From assembly GCA_964441285.1 (NCBI GenBank), contig CAYTUK010000002.1:62001-126000 (forward strand): DNA of 64,000 nucleotides, written 5' to 3'. The position numbers and the translations under genes are program-made. The notes under the pieces were generated by a model. That model was not told the origin of the DNA. It did no database searches and saw only the letters and a list, made by a program, of their open reading frames with translations. The DNA is from S010-25 sp964441285 (lineage in GTDB: Bacteria; Pseudomonadota; Gammaproteobacteria; SZUA-229). This document shows positions 55,730 to 64,000 of this stretch, piece by piece (the stretch's first letter is position 1; every line of letters begins with the position of its first letter).

Positions 55730-57688
55730 TCACTTATTTTGACCATACTCGTCATACCACGCCTGAAACATAAGCACACCCCACAACTGAAATTCATGGT
55801 CACCCCTACCGGCAATATGCTCTGCCCATTTTCTACGCACCAGAGCGACGTTCCAGAAACCCTGTACGGAAAGTTTCGATGACTCGAGCAATGACTCCGC
55901 CCACTCCCTTAGCTCACCACGCAACCATTGCCCTATGGGTGCTGCAAACCCGGTTTTCTCTCTCTCGATAAGCCGCTTAGGCACATAACGATATAACACA
56001 TCCCTTAACACCTGCTTCCCCTGCCTTGCTGAAATATTCATTTCAATTGGTAAACCAAGCGCAAATTCAACAACCCGTTTATCCAATAAAGGAATCCGCG
56101 TTTCCAAACTACAGGCCATCGCCGCACGATCAACTTTAGCAAGGATATCATCAGGCAGATAACAGGATAAATCCTGCCACATCATCTGCCTGTATCGATC
56201 ACAGCCTACCTGTCGTGGCGGTTTTTTACACATGGAATACATTGGCTCAGTTGCGCCTTGAACCAACTGCTCAGGCTTAATCCAGTAAGAAATTGTCTGA
56301 CGGTAAAATTCGTTAAATTCAGTGGTCGACAAAAGCAACTGTCTTCTTGCGATTTTTTCTGCAATCTCATCAATAGAAAGGTGGCGCTGTGAGGGTACAA
56401 AAAATTTAATTAATTTAGATAAAAGCATAGGCGCGCATTGTGCCGCCAGGGCGATCAATCTGTTCGCTAAACTCGAAGTTTCAGGATCATGTCGCAACCA
56501 CGCAGCCGCTTCGCTAAAGTAACGACTATAACCACAAAACAGCTCATCACCACCATCACCAGACAACGCAACCGTTACATCACGTTTTGTCATTTCTGCC
56601 ACCAGATAAGTCGGTATCTGAGATGAGTCAGCAAACGGCTCGTCATACATGGTTGGTAATTTAGGGACAACGCTCAAGGCATCATTTGCGGTCACGTATA
56701 ATTCTGTATGCACGGTACCTAAATGTTCTGCGACTGCTTTCGCGTACACCGCCTCATTGAATTTTGGCTCATCAAAGCCAATTGAGAATGTTCTCACTGG
56801 TGAATCTGACACTTGCTGCATAATAGCAACAATGGTGGATGAATCCACACCGCCAGATAAAAACGCGCCCAGTGGCACATCAGAAATTATTTGCTCACTG
56901 ATAACTTCTCGCAATAGGCAATCAAGCTGATCGACAGCGTCCGCTCTTGTTTTTGGCGCACCATCACGCTGCTCGAAACAGTCAGCCAACGACCAGTAAT
57001 AAACCGGCTCCGGTAAAAAACCGGATTGTTTATTCTTCAGATTGAACGTCATACTGGTTGCGGGCAGCAGTTTATAAATATTTTTATAAATTGAATGCGG
57101 TGCAGGAATATAATTATGCCGCAGCAATAACGTCAATGCGTCACGATTTATTTCACCCGTCCAGAAAGGAAACACTCGCAGTGCTTTTAACTCTGAAGCA
57201 AAAATGAAAGCCCCATTTACCCAGCCATAATACAGCGGTTTTTCACCCAATCGATCGCGCGCTAGTGTTAACTGCCTGTTTTCACGGTCATATATCGCAA
57301 GCGCAAACATACCCGAGAATAAAACCAGTGACGCGTCAATACCGTAAACATCAAAGGCTGCCAGCATGACTTCAGTATCTGAGTGACCTTTAAAAACAAC
57401 TCCCTTTTTTTTCAGCTCGATACATAAAACTTTAAAATTGTAAATCTCACCATTAAACACCATTACATACCGCCCTGAGGGCGAAATCATGGGTTGCGAG
57501 CCTGACGCTGACACATCCTGGATTGATAATCTTCGGTGCACCAGCCCTATGCCAATAGATTCATCCAGCCAGACACCCGAATCATCAGGACCTCGATGTC
57601 TAATTGCATTACCCACTTTTTCAAACTTGCGCCTAAAACTTTCATCAAACACTGCATCATGTGAGTAGGCACCCGCAAAACCGCACAT
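55730..57688 (-). CDS. asnB: Asparagine synthetase (glutamine-hydrolysing) of the polysaccharide locus
   Basis: The 652-residue protein begins with the class II glutaminase Cys (MCGFAGAYS) and has RHRGPDDSG and NGEIYNF in that domain, then the synthetase domain with the PP-loop SGGVDSSTIVAI and YDEPFADSSQIPTYLV. Such AsnB-like enzymes in exopolysaccharide loci may amidate sugar acids rather than make free asparagine. The start is four bases after the flippase stop on this strand. Confidence 0.9.
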   Translation of the reverse strand: MCGFAGAYSHDAVFDESFRRKFEKVGNAIRHRGPDDSGVWLDESIGIGLVHRRLSIQDVSASGSQPMISPSGRYVMVFNGEIYNFKVLCIELKKKGVVFKGHSDTEVMLAAFDVYGIDASLVLFSGMFALAIYDRENRQLTLARDRLGEKPLYYGWVNGAFIFASELKALRVFPFWTGEINRDALTLLLRHNYIPAPHSIYKNIYKLLPATSMTFNLKNKQSGFLPEPVYYWSLADCFEQRDGAPKTRADAVDQLDCLLREVISEQIISDVPLGAFLSGGVDSSTIVAIMQQVSDSPVRTFSIGFDEPKFNEAVYAKAVAEHLGTVHTELYVTANDALSVVPKLPTMYDEPFADSSQIPTYLVAEMTKRDVTVALSGDGGDELFCGYSRYFSEAAAWLRHDPETSSLANRLIALAAQCAPMLLSKLIKFFVPSQRHLSIDEIAEKIARRQLLLSTTEFNEFYRQTISYWIKPEQLVQGATEPMYSMCKKPPRQVGCDRYRQMMWQDLSCYLPDDILAKVDRAAMACSLETRIPLLDKRVVEFALGLPIEMNISARQGKQVLRDVLYRYVPKRLIEREKTGFAAPIGQWLRGELREWAESLLESSKLSVQGFWNVALVRRKWAEHIAGRGDHEFQLWGVLMFQAWYDEYGQNK

Positions 57689-57691
57689 AGT

Positions 57692-59209
57692 TTACTTCCT
57701 CCGCCCATTGATAAGGTTACTGCACTTTAACTTTATCCATATACGCTCATTTTGTTGCATACTAAATATATAGAATACTGATGAATAGACTATACAACCA
57801 ATAATTACTGCCTCAATAATTGATAGATAACTATTAACGGGACGAATATATGTGAACCCGTAAACCACGCACCACATTATACCAGTAGGAAGTATTGCAG
57901 GAACAATGCTATGCAATACATATTGAGTTATTGAGATTTTCAAATATCTACAGCACCTGTTAAGTATTATCGGCACTACAATGATAATAGAAACGACTGA
58001 GCCAAAAGCCACACCGGTTATCCCCCAATACCGAACAAGTATAATGCTGGAAATCAAATTGATAACTGAGCTATATGTATATAGTTTTGCCAATAATTCA
58101 TGCTTATTTATCGCTGTTAGATATCGCGTACTAAAAGGATTAAGGAAAGGCAGGGCCGTGTAAATAACAAGTAACAAAATTATTACATCAGCATCTTTTT
58201 TGTATTGCTGCCCAACCCAAATACCAATAAAATCACCACCAACAAGTGTGATACCAACACATGTTGGTAACAGTAATGCCACAACCCAACGACTGGCATT
58301 AAGATATAAGACCTGCATCTCTGTTTGTAAATCCTTAGCATGCATTTCGCTGAAAAGAGGCATAAAAGCATGCGTCAATGTCCAGCCTATATTACGGATA
58401 TAACTAATTAGATTTGATGGTATTGCATAGAAAGGAACCATGGCTGGTCCAAGAAAAAAACTGATCACTATTGTATCTGTTCCAATAGCGACCCTTGATG
58501 CAACTCCCTGTATTAGTGATTTCAACCCAAAACCAACTGTTTCCCGAAAGGATTGAAGCGTTGCTGCGGATAAAGACGGCTTGAATCCACCAAAGTTACT
58601 TCGCGATAGCATAAACATATATATCAAATATTTAATCGACACCCCTATTGCATTCACTCCTGCAAGCAAAACCAGTGCATTTTCCGGTTTAATTGTAAAA
58701 TACAGAATTGATGAGCCTAAAATTGAATTGAAAATCGTAATATTATTTTTCAAATAATATTTCTGAAATCCTTCAAGAAAACTTTCAGCAACATACCCAG
58801 GAAACTCTATTAATAACTGCGCCCCAACAATAAATAAAAGCAAGGAATATTTAAGTGAATTAGCGCCTGCCTTTGACAAAAGCTCAGGATAAAATAAACC
58901 CCACAATATAAGAAATATACACAGCGCTATACCGACTATAACCAGAAACACAAATGAGGTCGAATACAGTGCTTTTAGCTTTTCAGACTGATTTGACGCT
59001 TTATATCCTGCTGCATACCGGGAAATCGCGGGTTTTAATCCCATATCCAATAGTCCCATATATCCAACTACAGCAGTTAAGACTTCCCATATCCCATAAT
59101 CATAATTACCCAGATTATGAATAAAAACTGGGGTCATAATAAAAGTTATCAGTAGTTTAACAACAACAACTGTGAGATTTGATCCCGTATTTACCAGTAC
59201 AGCTTTCAT
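57692..59209 (-). CDS. Polysaccharide flippase (Wzx/MATE-like)
   Basis: The 505-residue protein has 12-14 predicted membrane helices and the phrases NLGNYDYGIWEVLTAVVGYMGLLDMGLKPAISRYAA and GLKSLIQGVASRVAIGTDTIVISFFLGP, typical of O-antigen/exopolysaccharide flippases of the Wzx type. It would flip lipid-linked repeat units to the periplasm for the Wzy-like polymerase encoded two genes upstream. AT-rich like the neighbours on the right. Confidence 0.9.
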   Translation of the reverse strand: MKAVLVNTGSNLTVVVVKLLITFIMTPVFIHNLGNYDYGIWEVLTAVVGYMGLLDMGLKPAISRYAAGYKASNQSEKLKALYSTSFVFLVIVGIALCIFLILWGLFYPELLSKAGANSLKYSLLLFIVGAQLLIEFPGYVAESFLEGFQKYYLKNNITIFNSILGSSILYFTIKPENALVLLAGVNAIGVSIKYLIYMFMLSRSNFGGFKPSLSAATLQSFRETVGFGLKSLIQGVASRVAIGTDTIVISFFLGPAMVPFYAIPSNLISYIRNIGWTLTHAFMPLFSEMHAKDLQTEMQVLYLNASRWVVALLLPTCVGITLVGGDFIGIWVGQQYKKDADVIILLLVIYTALPFLNPFSTRYLTAINKHELLAKLYTYSSVINLISSIILVRYWGITGVAFGSVVSIIIVVPIILNRCCRYLKISITQYVLHSIVPAILPTGIMWCVVYGFTYIRPVNSYLSIIEAVIIGCIVYSSVFYIFSMQQNERIWIKLKCSNLINGRRK

Positions 59210-59219
59210 TTAACTACAC

Positions 59220-60344
59220 TTAATCAGCCATCATTTCATGGTAAATATTTTCTAGTTCTACAGATGGACGCTGCAGGGAAAACCGCTGCCTGGCTGTCTG
59301 TGCAAATTCTTCAAACACTGATTTACTCGGCGCATTTATTTCATTTGCAATCGCAATCGCTAATGGACCTGCATCTTTCGGCTGCACCATAATAGCGGGA
59401 GAATCACTAAGCACTTCTCTTAAACCAATACAACTTGAACCAATAATTGGCACCCCAGAAACCAGAGCCTCCATACCTAATAATCCACTTGATTCCCATA
59501 ACGATGGCATAACAACTATATCCATCGCTTTGATCATGCCGGGCATATTCTCTGTAAACTTCATCATATGAAAATACTGCTTCAATCCTCGGCTTTCAAT
59601 AGTCTGATACTCCTCTCGGACAAAACCGCCCCAGTCAAATGTTAAAACCAGCAATGTCTTTTCAACCATGCCTTCCCTGACTATAATCTCAATTGCATCA
59701 ACAAGATAATGAAAACCTTTCTGCGCCATAAAGCGGCCAAAAAAACCAATCATGCAGACATTATCCCTGTTAACAGTTAAATCAAGGTTTACTGGCGTGG
59801 CAGAATAAAATCTTTCAGCATCGACACCATGCGGTATACATTTAATATGCTCTTGCTGAATTGCAGGAAAAAAATTACACAGGTTTTCTGTTGCATCATG
59901 ACTGACCGTATGTATTATATCAATCCTTGAAAATAGCCGGGCCAATAACCATTTCTTCAACCAGCCTCTGACCCCCGTGAATTGTTTTTTCTGGAATACA
60001 TCGTGCGCAGTCATTAAATGCGATACACCAAGAATCTGTGCGATTGGCACTGAAAGGATTCCGGCAGTAAAACCATGAGAATGGATCAACGAAACATTAT
60101 TCTTTCTGACATATTTCCATAATACCCTGCACATATCCAAATTATCTTTACATATTACATACTCCAAATTCCTCTCAGAAAATATGCTCTCAAAGAATGG
60201 TTCAAGCCCCTGCTCTGGAGTAATTAGAGTAAAATCAAATACATCAAAGATAGCTTGGCCATATATATATTTAATATATGTCCGAATACCACCAACTGGA
60301 TATCGGACAACAAGTAGAATACGCTTTCGATTCGTACTACTCAC
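59220..60344 (-). CDS. Family 4 glycosyltransferase
   Basis: The 374-residue protein has the GT-B fold, with GGIRTYIKYIYG near the N-terminus, HSHGFTAGILSVPIAQ, PHGVDAERF, GFFGRFMAQKGFHYLVDAI and the donor-site motif SLWESSGLLGMEALVSGVPIIGS with the two Glu residues of the EX7E type. It transfers a sugar to the lipid-linked repeat unit in the cytoplasm. Its start overlaps the end of the polymerase gene by eight bases. Confidence 0.9.
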   Translation of the reverse strand: MSSTNRKRILLVVRYPVGGIRTYIKYIYGQAIFDVFDFTLITPEQGLEPFFESIFSERNLEYVICKDNLDMCRVLWKYVRKNNVSLIHSHGFTAGILSVPIAQILGVSHLMTAHDVFQKKQFTGVRGWLKKWLLARLFSRIDIIHTVSHDATENLCNFFPAIQQEHIKCIPHGVDAERFYSATPVNLDLTVNRDNVCMIGFFGRFMAQKGFHYLVDAIEIIVREGMVEKTLLVLTFDWGGFVREEYQTIESRGLKQYFHMMKFTENMPGMIKAMDIVVMPSLWESSGLLGMEALVSGVPIIGSSCIGLREVLSDSPAIMVQPKDAGPLAIAIANEINAPSKSVFEEFAQTARQRFSLQRPSVELENIYHEMMAD

Positions 60345-61629
60345 AATTTAACATGTCCTTTGAATTCTCATTTCTTTCCGAAAAATATATCCTTGAAAAT
60401 GCCACAACAAATCCGGCAAACAAATACCAGTAATAGACAGACAATCCGAAGTAATTAAAACTATAAACTGCATACATCCAGAAAACTGCCTTCAAAGCTG
60501 TGTTCAATCGCCACGGAAACGACATTTTATTGCCTGAGTGGTACAGTAACATTTTATCCATATTTTGCTTAAATTTTGTATATATTTCTTTAAGGAATAA
60601 AAAGAACAGGATCAAACCTAAAGAACCCAGTTCTATTAAAATTTCGATATATAAATTATGCGATATCATCCACCCAACACCTGCGTGTGTTTTTGCTTCT
60701 TGGGACGTTCCCAGACCGTGTCCGACTATTGGTCTTTCTAGTCCCACTCCAAATTCATTGACCATACCCCGCCAACGACCTTCAGCAGAAGCAGATTCCC
60801 GTGCATGCGTACTAACCAATGACAGGTAACGATCTTTATGGTCAGGCGATAAATTGAACCATGTTCCTATTAACACAGTAATAACTAATAGCATAAAAAA
60901 TAACTTGTGTTTTGATTCCTTAAAGACCATCCAAAACACCACCATTAATGCAATAAATGCCCCTCTCGACATTGTCAAGACCAGAGCATAGAGTAATATT
61001 GGTAATATTATTAAAAAAAGTAGTTTTAGACTCTTATATGAACTTTGCCAGGCAAGGTAATACCAAAATGGTATCGTCGTAACCAGAACAAATCCCAACC
61101 CATTAGGATTAACGATATCTGATGGAGAGCCTGATAATCTCTCTGCAAAGTCACCACCACCAAGATATGTGCTGCTGCCCCAGTAACCACTTGTAAAATG
61201 CATATATAATGGCTCAAGCACACGAAATGTCTGGCAGGCAATATATACAAATAGAAATATTTTTAACCTCTTTTCTGTATCGATAATAAACGCCGTAAAA
61301 AAGAAGAAAACAATCGCTTTAGTAAAAACAGGGAGATTATTAAAAACCACACTACCCGGCCATGTTACTAGTGGTAGAGTGATAAAAATATAAATAATTA
61401 GCCACTTTATTTTTTTAAAAACAGGCGAGTTAATAATTTCTGAAGGCTTATCCTTTTTTAAAATCAATGGTATTGATATAAATATGACCAATAAAAGTGT
61501 TGGCCTGATAACGCCATAACCGGGGATACGAGCGGACAGATGTACGAAGAAACCTATGACAAAATAAATATATAACCAGAATAAATACTTACTGACAGGC
61601 TGTTCCTGAATAGTTTTTATTTTCACCAA
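60337..61629 (-). CDS. O-antigen ligase/polymerase (Wzy-like)
   Basis: The 430-residue membrane protein has about 10-12 helices and a periplasmic loop with RPIVGHGLGTSQEAKTHAGV...ISHNLYIEILIELGSLGLILF, the signature of the WaaL/Wzy superfamily (H-N-x-Y-x-x-x-x-x-E-x-G). It would polymerise or ligate exopolysaccharide repeat units. Very AT-rich. Confidence 0.88.
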   Translation of the reverse strand: MVKIKTIQEQPVSKYLFWLYIYFVIGFFVHLSARIPGYGVIRPTLLLVIFISIPLILKKDKPSEIINSPVFKKIKWLIIYIFITLPLVTWPGSVVFNNLPVFTKAIVFFFFTAFIIDTEKRLKIFLFVYIACQTFRVLEPLYMHFTSGYWGSSTYLGGGDFAERLSGSPSDIVNPNGLGFVLVTTIPFWYYLAWQSSYKSLKLLFLIILPILLYALVLTMSRGAFIALMVVFWMVFKESKHKLFFMLLVITVLIGTWFNLSPDHKDRYLSLVSTHARESASAEGRWRGMVNEFGVGLERPIVGHGLGTSQEAKTHAGVGWMISHNLYIEILIELGSLGLILFFLFLKEIYTKFKQNMDKMLLYHSGNKMSFPWRLNTALKAVFWMYAVYSFNYFGLSVYYWYLFAGFVVAFSRIYFSERNENSKDMLNCE

Positions 61630-61679
61630 GCCATACTCACATTATATTCCACAAAGAAATCAAGTATTTCTAAAAAAAA

Positions 61680-62561
61680 TCAGCCTTTTCTTTCATATTT
61701 CATCGTGACTTTTAATGCTCTAACAGGATCCAGTAAGAATGCTGATATAAAATATTTCAACGACTTGATATACCGATTTGCAGACAGCGCACAGACACCC
61801 ATTCTATAATTTAATACTGCAAGACGCTTTCTTATTGTCGCAGATTTATACGGATAACGCTTTCTAGCATTCTCCAGAATAGTAAATCCAGCCGCCCACC
61901 GTACATCCTGCTGTTTACTGCTTATACTATTACCATGTTGGCGATAACACCATAAATAGTCAGGCAGGTAGGCGAATCTAGTTACTTCAGCTATACGAAC
62001 AAGCATATCGTGATCCTGGGCCGCACGAAATGTTTCATCAAAGTCACCTACCTTCTCATACACTTCCTTGCACACTAAAGAATTAACTGGAAGTGCTATA
62101 TAACAATCGAGCAAGACACTATCTGGTTCGTTCATTTCTCTGTGGTTGTCGCTATAAATCGGGTAAAGAATTTTACCTTTTTCATCAACCGCGTACCCAT
62201 TTGCATAGACCAGACCTATATCACTATGAGTTTCAAGATATTCAGACTGAACCTCAAGTTTTGTTAATTCCCAGTAATCATCACTATCAAGCACCGCAAT
62301 ATACTTTCCTCGCGCCTTATTCAGACCTAAATTAATTGCCGCAGATTGTCCTTTATTAATATGCCCATCGTGGGTTAGTAGTATTAGCCTATCACTGTAT
62401 GACTTTATTTTTTCAAATGTACCATCCGTTGACCCGTCATCAATGACGATTAATTCACAATTGCTATACGTTTGATTAAGAACTGATAAAATTGTCTGAT
62501 CAATATAATCAACCCGGTTATAGGCAGGTATAATAATGGAGACAACGGGTGATTTATTCAT
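61680..62561 (-). CDS. Family 2 glycosyltransferase
   Basis: The 293-residue GT-A enzyme shows VSIIIPAYNRVDYIDQTILS, VIDDGSTDGTFE, AVLDSDDYW (DxD) and RAAQDHDMLVRIAE. A helical C-terminal tail (RKRLAVLNYRMGVCAL) may sit on the membrane. It transfers a sugar in repeat-unit assembly. It lies between the polymerase and the deacetylase genes with short gaps. Confidence 0.9.
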   Translation of the reverse strand: MNKSPVVSIIIPAYNRVDYIDQTILSVLNQTYSNCELIVIDDGSTDGTFEKIKSYSDRLILLTHDGHINKGQSAAINLGLNKARGKYIAVLDSDDYWELTKLEVQSEYLETHSDIGLVYANGYAVDEKGKILYPIYSDNHREMNEPDSVLLDCYIALPVNSLVCKEVYEKVGDFDETFRAAQDHDMLVRIAEVTRFAYLPDYLWCYRQHGNSISSKQQDVRWAAGFTILENARKRYPYKSATIRKRLAVLNYRMGVCALSANRYIKSLKYFISAFLLDPVRALKVTMKYERKG

Positions 62562-62568
62562 AACGAAC

Positions 62569-63597
62569 TTACATGCATGAATACATAATGTTATTCACTT
62601 TCATATATTTAGCCGCTAATAGATCCACACCATTAACCACACGCAAAAAGCTGTGCCAGTTTTCACTGACATTAAACCGCCTTAACGCAAATATATCATC
62701 ATTAATATATTGATCATAAAATGCTGTTACCGCACTCTTACAACCAGCTTTTTTTACGTATTCCTTCACTTTATCGGTATAGTCGTCAGGTTGCCCGTTT
62801 GGATAACAAAAACTTGTAGGTCTGCGGCCTATATTATTATAGATTGCATCAATTGAACCCTTTATTTCCAACCCTAATAATGCTTTGTCTATTTGCCCTA
62901 AAGACGGATGCGTTTGAGTATGTGCACCAATTTCTATATTATTTTCACTCATTTCTTTAATCTGCTTCCAACTGGAAGCCTTATATGCTTTAACTGGTTG
63001 ACATGGTATTTCTATATGTTGGTATTCAGCAAGTTTGCCTAACCATTCTATCTTCTTACCTTCAGAAATTTTTAGCAGATAGGTTGCAATCATAGTCCAC
63101 ACCTGATTTCGCTCAATATCTGTTAATTCCGCCGATGAAAACACCATACCACCATCAAATTCCTTTAAATTAATTTTACATGATCTCCCCAAAATATATC
63201 TCAAACTATCAGGCCATAGCCAGAAATCACCATTAATAAATTTTGATGTAACAAAAAATGTCGCAGAAACCTGATGTTTTTTTAGAACTGGATAGGCTAT
63301 ATCATAAAAATCCTGATACCCATCATCAATAGTCACTACAATACTGTTTACGGGAAAACTACCACGCTTATGGTACGCATAAATCAGTTCATCCATACGC
63401 ATCAGATTAAAATGATTCGCTACTAAATAAGCCACCTGTTTATCAAAAGCCTCACGATGCACATAGCCATCTTGTGGCATTTTAGAAAATCTATGATACA
63501 TAAGTATCCTGGGGGTCGATCGGATTAGGTTACGACTAAAATAAAAACCGCCTACTGGACCAATAGCTTTTATCAACCTTGACTTTAAATTCATCAC
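62569..63597 (-). CDS. Polysaccharide deacetylase (NodB domain)
   Basis: The 342-residue protein has the NodB fold with the metal motif pieces VVTIDDGYQDFYD (two Asp) and EIGAHTQTHPSL (His-x4-His), plus RRPTSFCYPNGQPDDY. It removes N-acetyl groups from a polysaccharide. No signal peptide is evident (the N-terminus is basic and only weakly hydrophobic), so it may act on lipid-linked intermediates in the cytoplasm or be non-classically anchored. Deacetylases of this type are typical of exopolysaccharide loci. Confidence 0.88.
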   Translation of the reverse strand: MMNLKSRLIKAIGPVGGFYFSRNLIRSTPRILMYHRFSKMPQDGYVHREAFDKQVAYLVANHFNLMRMDELIYAYHKRGSFPVNSIVVTIDDGYQDFYDIAYPVLKKHQVSATFFVTSKFINGDFWLWPDSLRYILGRSCKINLKEFDGGMVFSSAELTDIERNQVWTMIATYLLKISEGKKIEWLGKLAEYQHIEIPCQPVKAYKASSWKQIKEMSENNIEIGAHTQTHPSLGQIDKALLGLEIKGSIDAIYNNIGRRPTSFCYPNGQPDDYTDKVKEYVKKAGCKSAVTAFYDQYINDDIFALRRFNVSENWHSFLRVVNGVDLLAAKYMKVNNIMYSCM

Positions 63598-63605
63598 TCT
63601 TGCTA

Positions 63606-64000
63606 CTACGATACCAATGTTTCATATAAGGCCTGATGGGAACCGATATATTTTTTCATGCTATAGTTCTCCAGAACTTTTTTCATACCCGCCTTACCCA
63701 TTGAAGAGCATAATTGTTTATTATTAACCAGTTTATTCATATAGCCAGATAAAGTATTTATATCGCCCACTGCATATAAAAATCCATTAATACCATGTTC
63801 AACAATTTCAGGATTACCACCGACCTTTGAACAGATCACCGGCAGCCCTGACTGCATATATTCAATAATCGTATTTGAAAAACCTTCTGACTCAGAGCAC
63901 AGAATACCTATATCAAAATCCTTTAATATAGTTGGTATATTATTTCTTGCGCCTAAAAAATGCACAGATTCATCTAAATCAAGGTTCTTACTCAAATTAA
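63606..64000 (-). CDS. Family 4 glycosyltransferase (C-terminal part, cut by window edge)
   Basis: About 130 C-terminal residues are visible; the frame continues beyond the right edge. The GT-B donor domain is recognisable by VHFLGARNNIPTILKDFDIGILCSESEGFSNTIIEYMQSGLP and SKVGGNPEIVEHGINGFLY, with the EX7E motif. It ends nine bases before the deacetylase gene, in the same direction. Confidence 0.88.
   Translation of the reverse strand, partial: NLSKNLDLDESVHFLGARNNIPTILKDFDIGILCSESEGFSNTIIEYMQSGLPVICSKVGGNPEIVEHGINGFLYAVGDINTLSGYMNKLVNNKQLCSSMGKAGMKKVLENYSMKKYIGSHQALYETLVS

Noticed and set aside
1..64000. CRISPR arrays, tRNA or rRNA genes, intact insertion sequences
   Set aside because: No regularly spaced repeats, cloverleaf-like segments, ribosomal RNA stretches or transposase frames were recognised anywhere in the window.

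Overview
The window reads as a chromosomal segment of a free-living gammaproteobacterium, possibly related to sulfur-oxidising or methylotrophic lineages. Three things point there: the block murJ-ribF-ileS-lspA-fkpB-ispH convergent with fimT-pilV-pilW-pilX-pilY1-pilY2-pilE has the order known from Pseudomonas; there is a complete System I cytochrome c maturation operon with a cytochrome c4; and there is a TusA sulfur carrier next to a PP-loop ATPase. No rRNA, tRNA, CRISPR array or intact insertion sequence was seen. All statements rest on reading the sequence; no database search was run.

Layout. 0-3.8 kb: ccmABCDE and the start of ccmF, with cytochrome c4 upstream (minus strand). 4-5 kb: a Sel1-repeat protein. 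5.2-12.8 kb: murJ, ribF, ileS, lspA, fkpB, ispH (plus). 12.9-13.2 kb: several REP-like hairpins between convergent operons. 13.2-19.7 kb: minor type IV pilins and PilY1 (minus). 20-24 kb: MoxR, DUF58 and TgpA-like transglutaminase (plus). 24-25.2 kb: thioredoxin-like, cupin and small membrane proteins. 25.2-31.1 kb: a surface/adhesion neighbourhood with a degenerate HD-GYP receptor, a LapG-like protease, a Slam-like outer membrane protein, a proline-rich secreted protein and a VPLPA-type C-terminal sorting-signal protein. 31.2-34.2 kb: PP-loop ATPase with TusA, and a membrane coiled-coil SPOR-like protein. 34.5-43.1 kb: MobB, a membrane-linked assimilatory nitrate reductase, a CBS-domain protein and NirBD nitrite reductase, with an NtrC/sigma-54-like control region. 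43.3-44.8 kb: a solo ParA and a P460-like haem lipoprotein. 44.9-48.3 kb: an ECF sigma / zinc-finger anti-sigma / bufferin (BufA-BufB-BufC-DoxX) operon. 48.5-64 kb: an exopolysaccharide locus, interrupted at 51.2-55.4 kb by a more GC-rich block encoding a divergent cbb3-type oxidase with a fused tri-haem subunit.

How the parts fit. The c-type cytochromes here (c4, the tri-haem oxidase subunit, the P460-like protein) all depend on the Ccm operon. The nitrate-to-ammonia pathway is grouped from cofactor attachment (MobB) to NirBD. The strongest candidates for unusual biology are the bufferin copper-handling operon with its own sigma/anti-sigma pair, the tri-haem cbb3 variant with three or four tiny membrane proteins that seems to have been inserted into the polysaccharide locus, the quinol-type DmsB-DmsC fusion serving a NasA-like nitrate reductase, and the LapG protease beside a catalytically dead HD-GYP membrane receptor instead of LapD.
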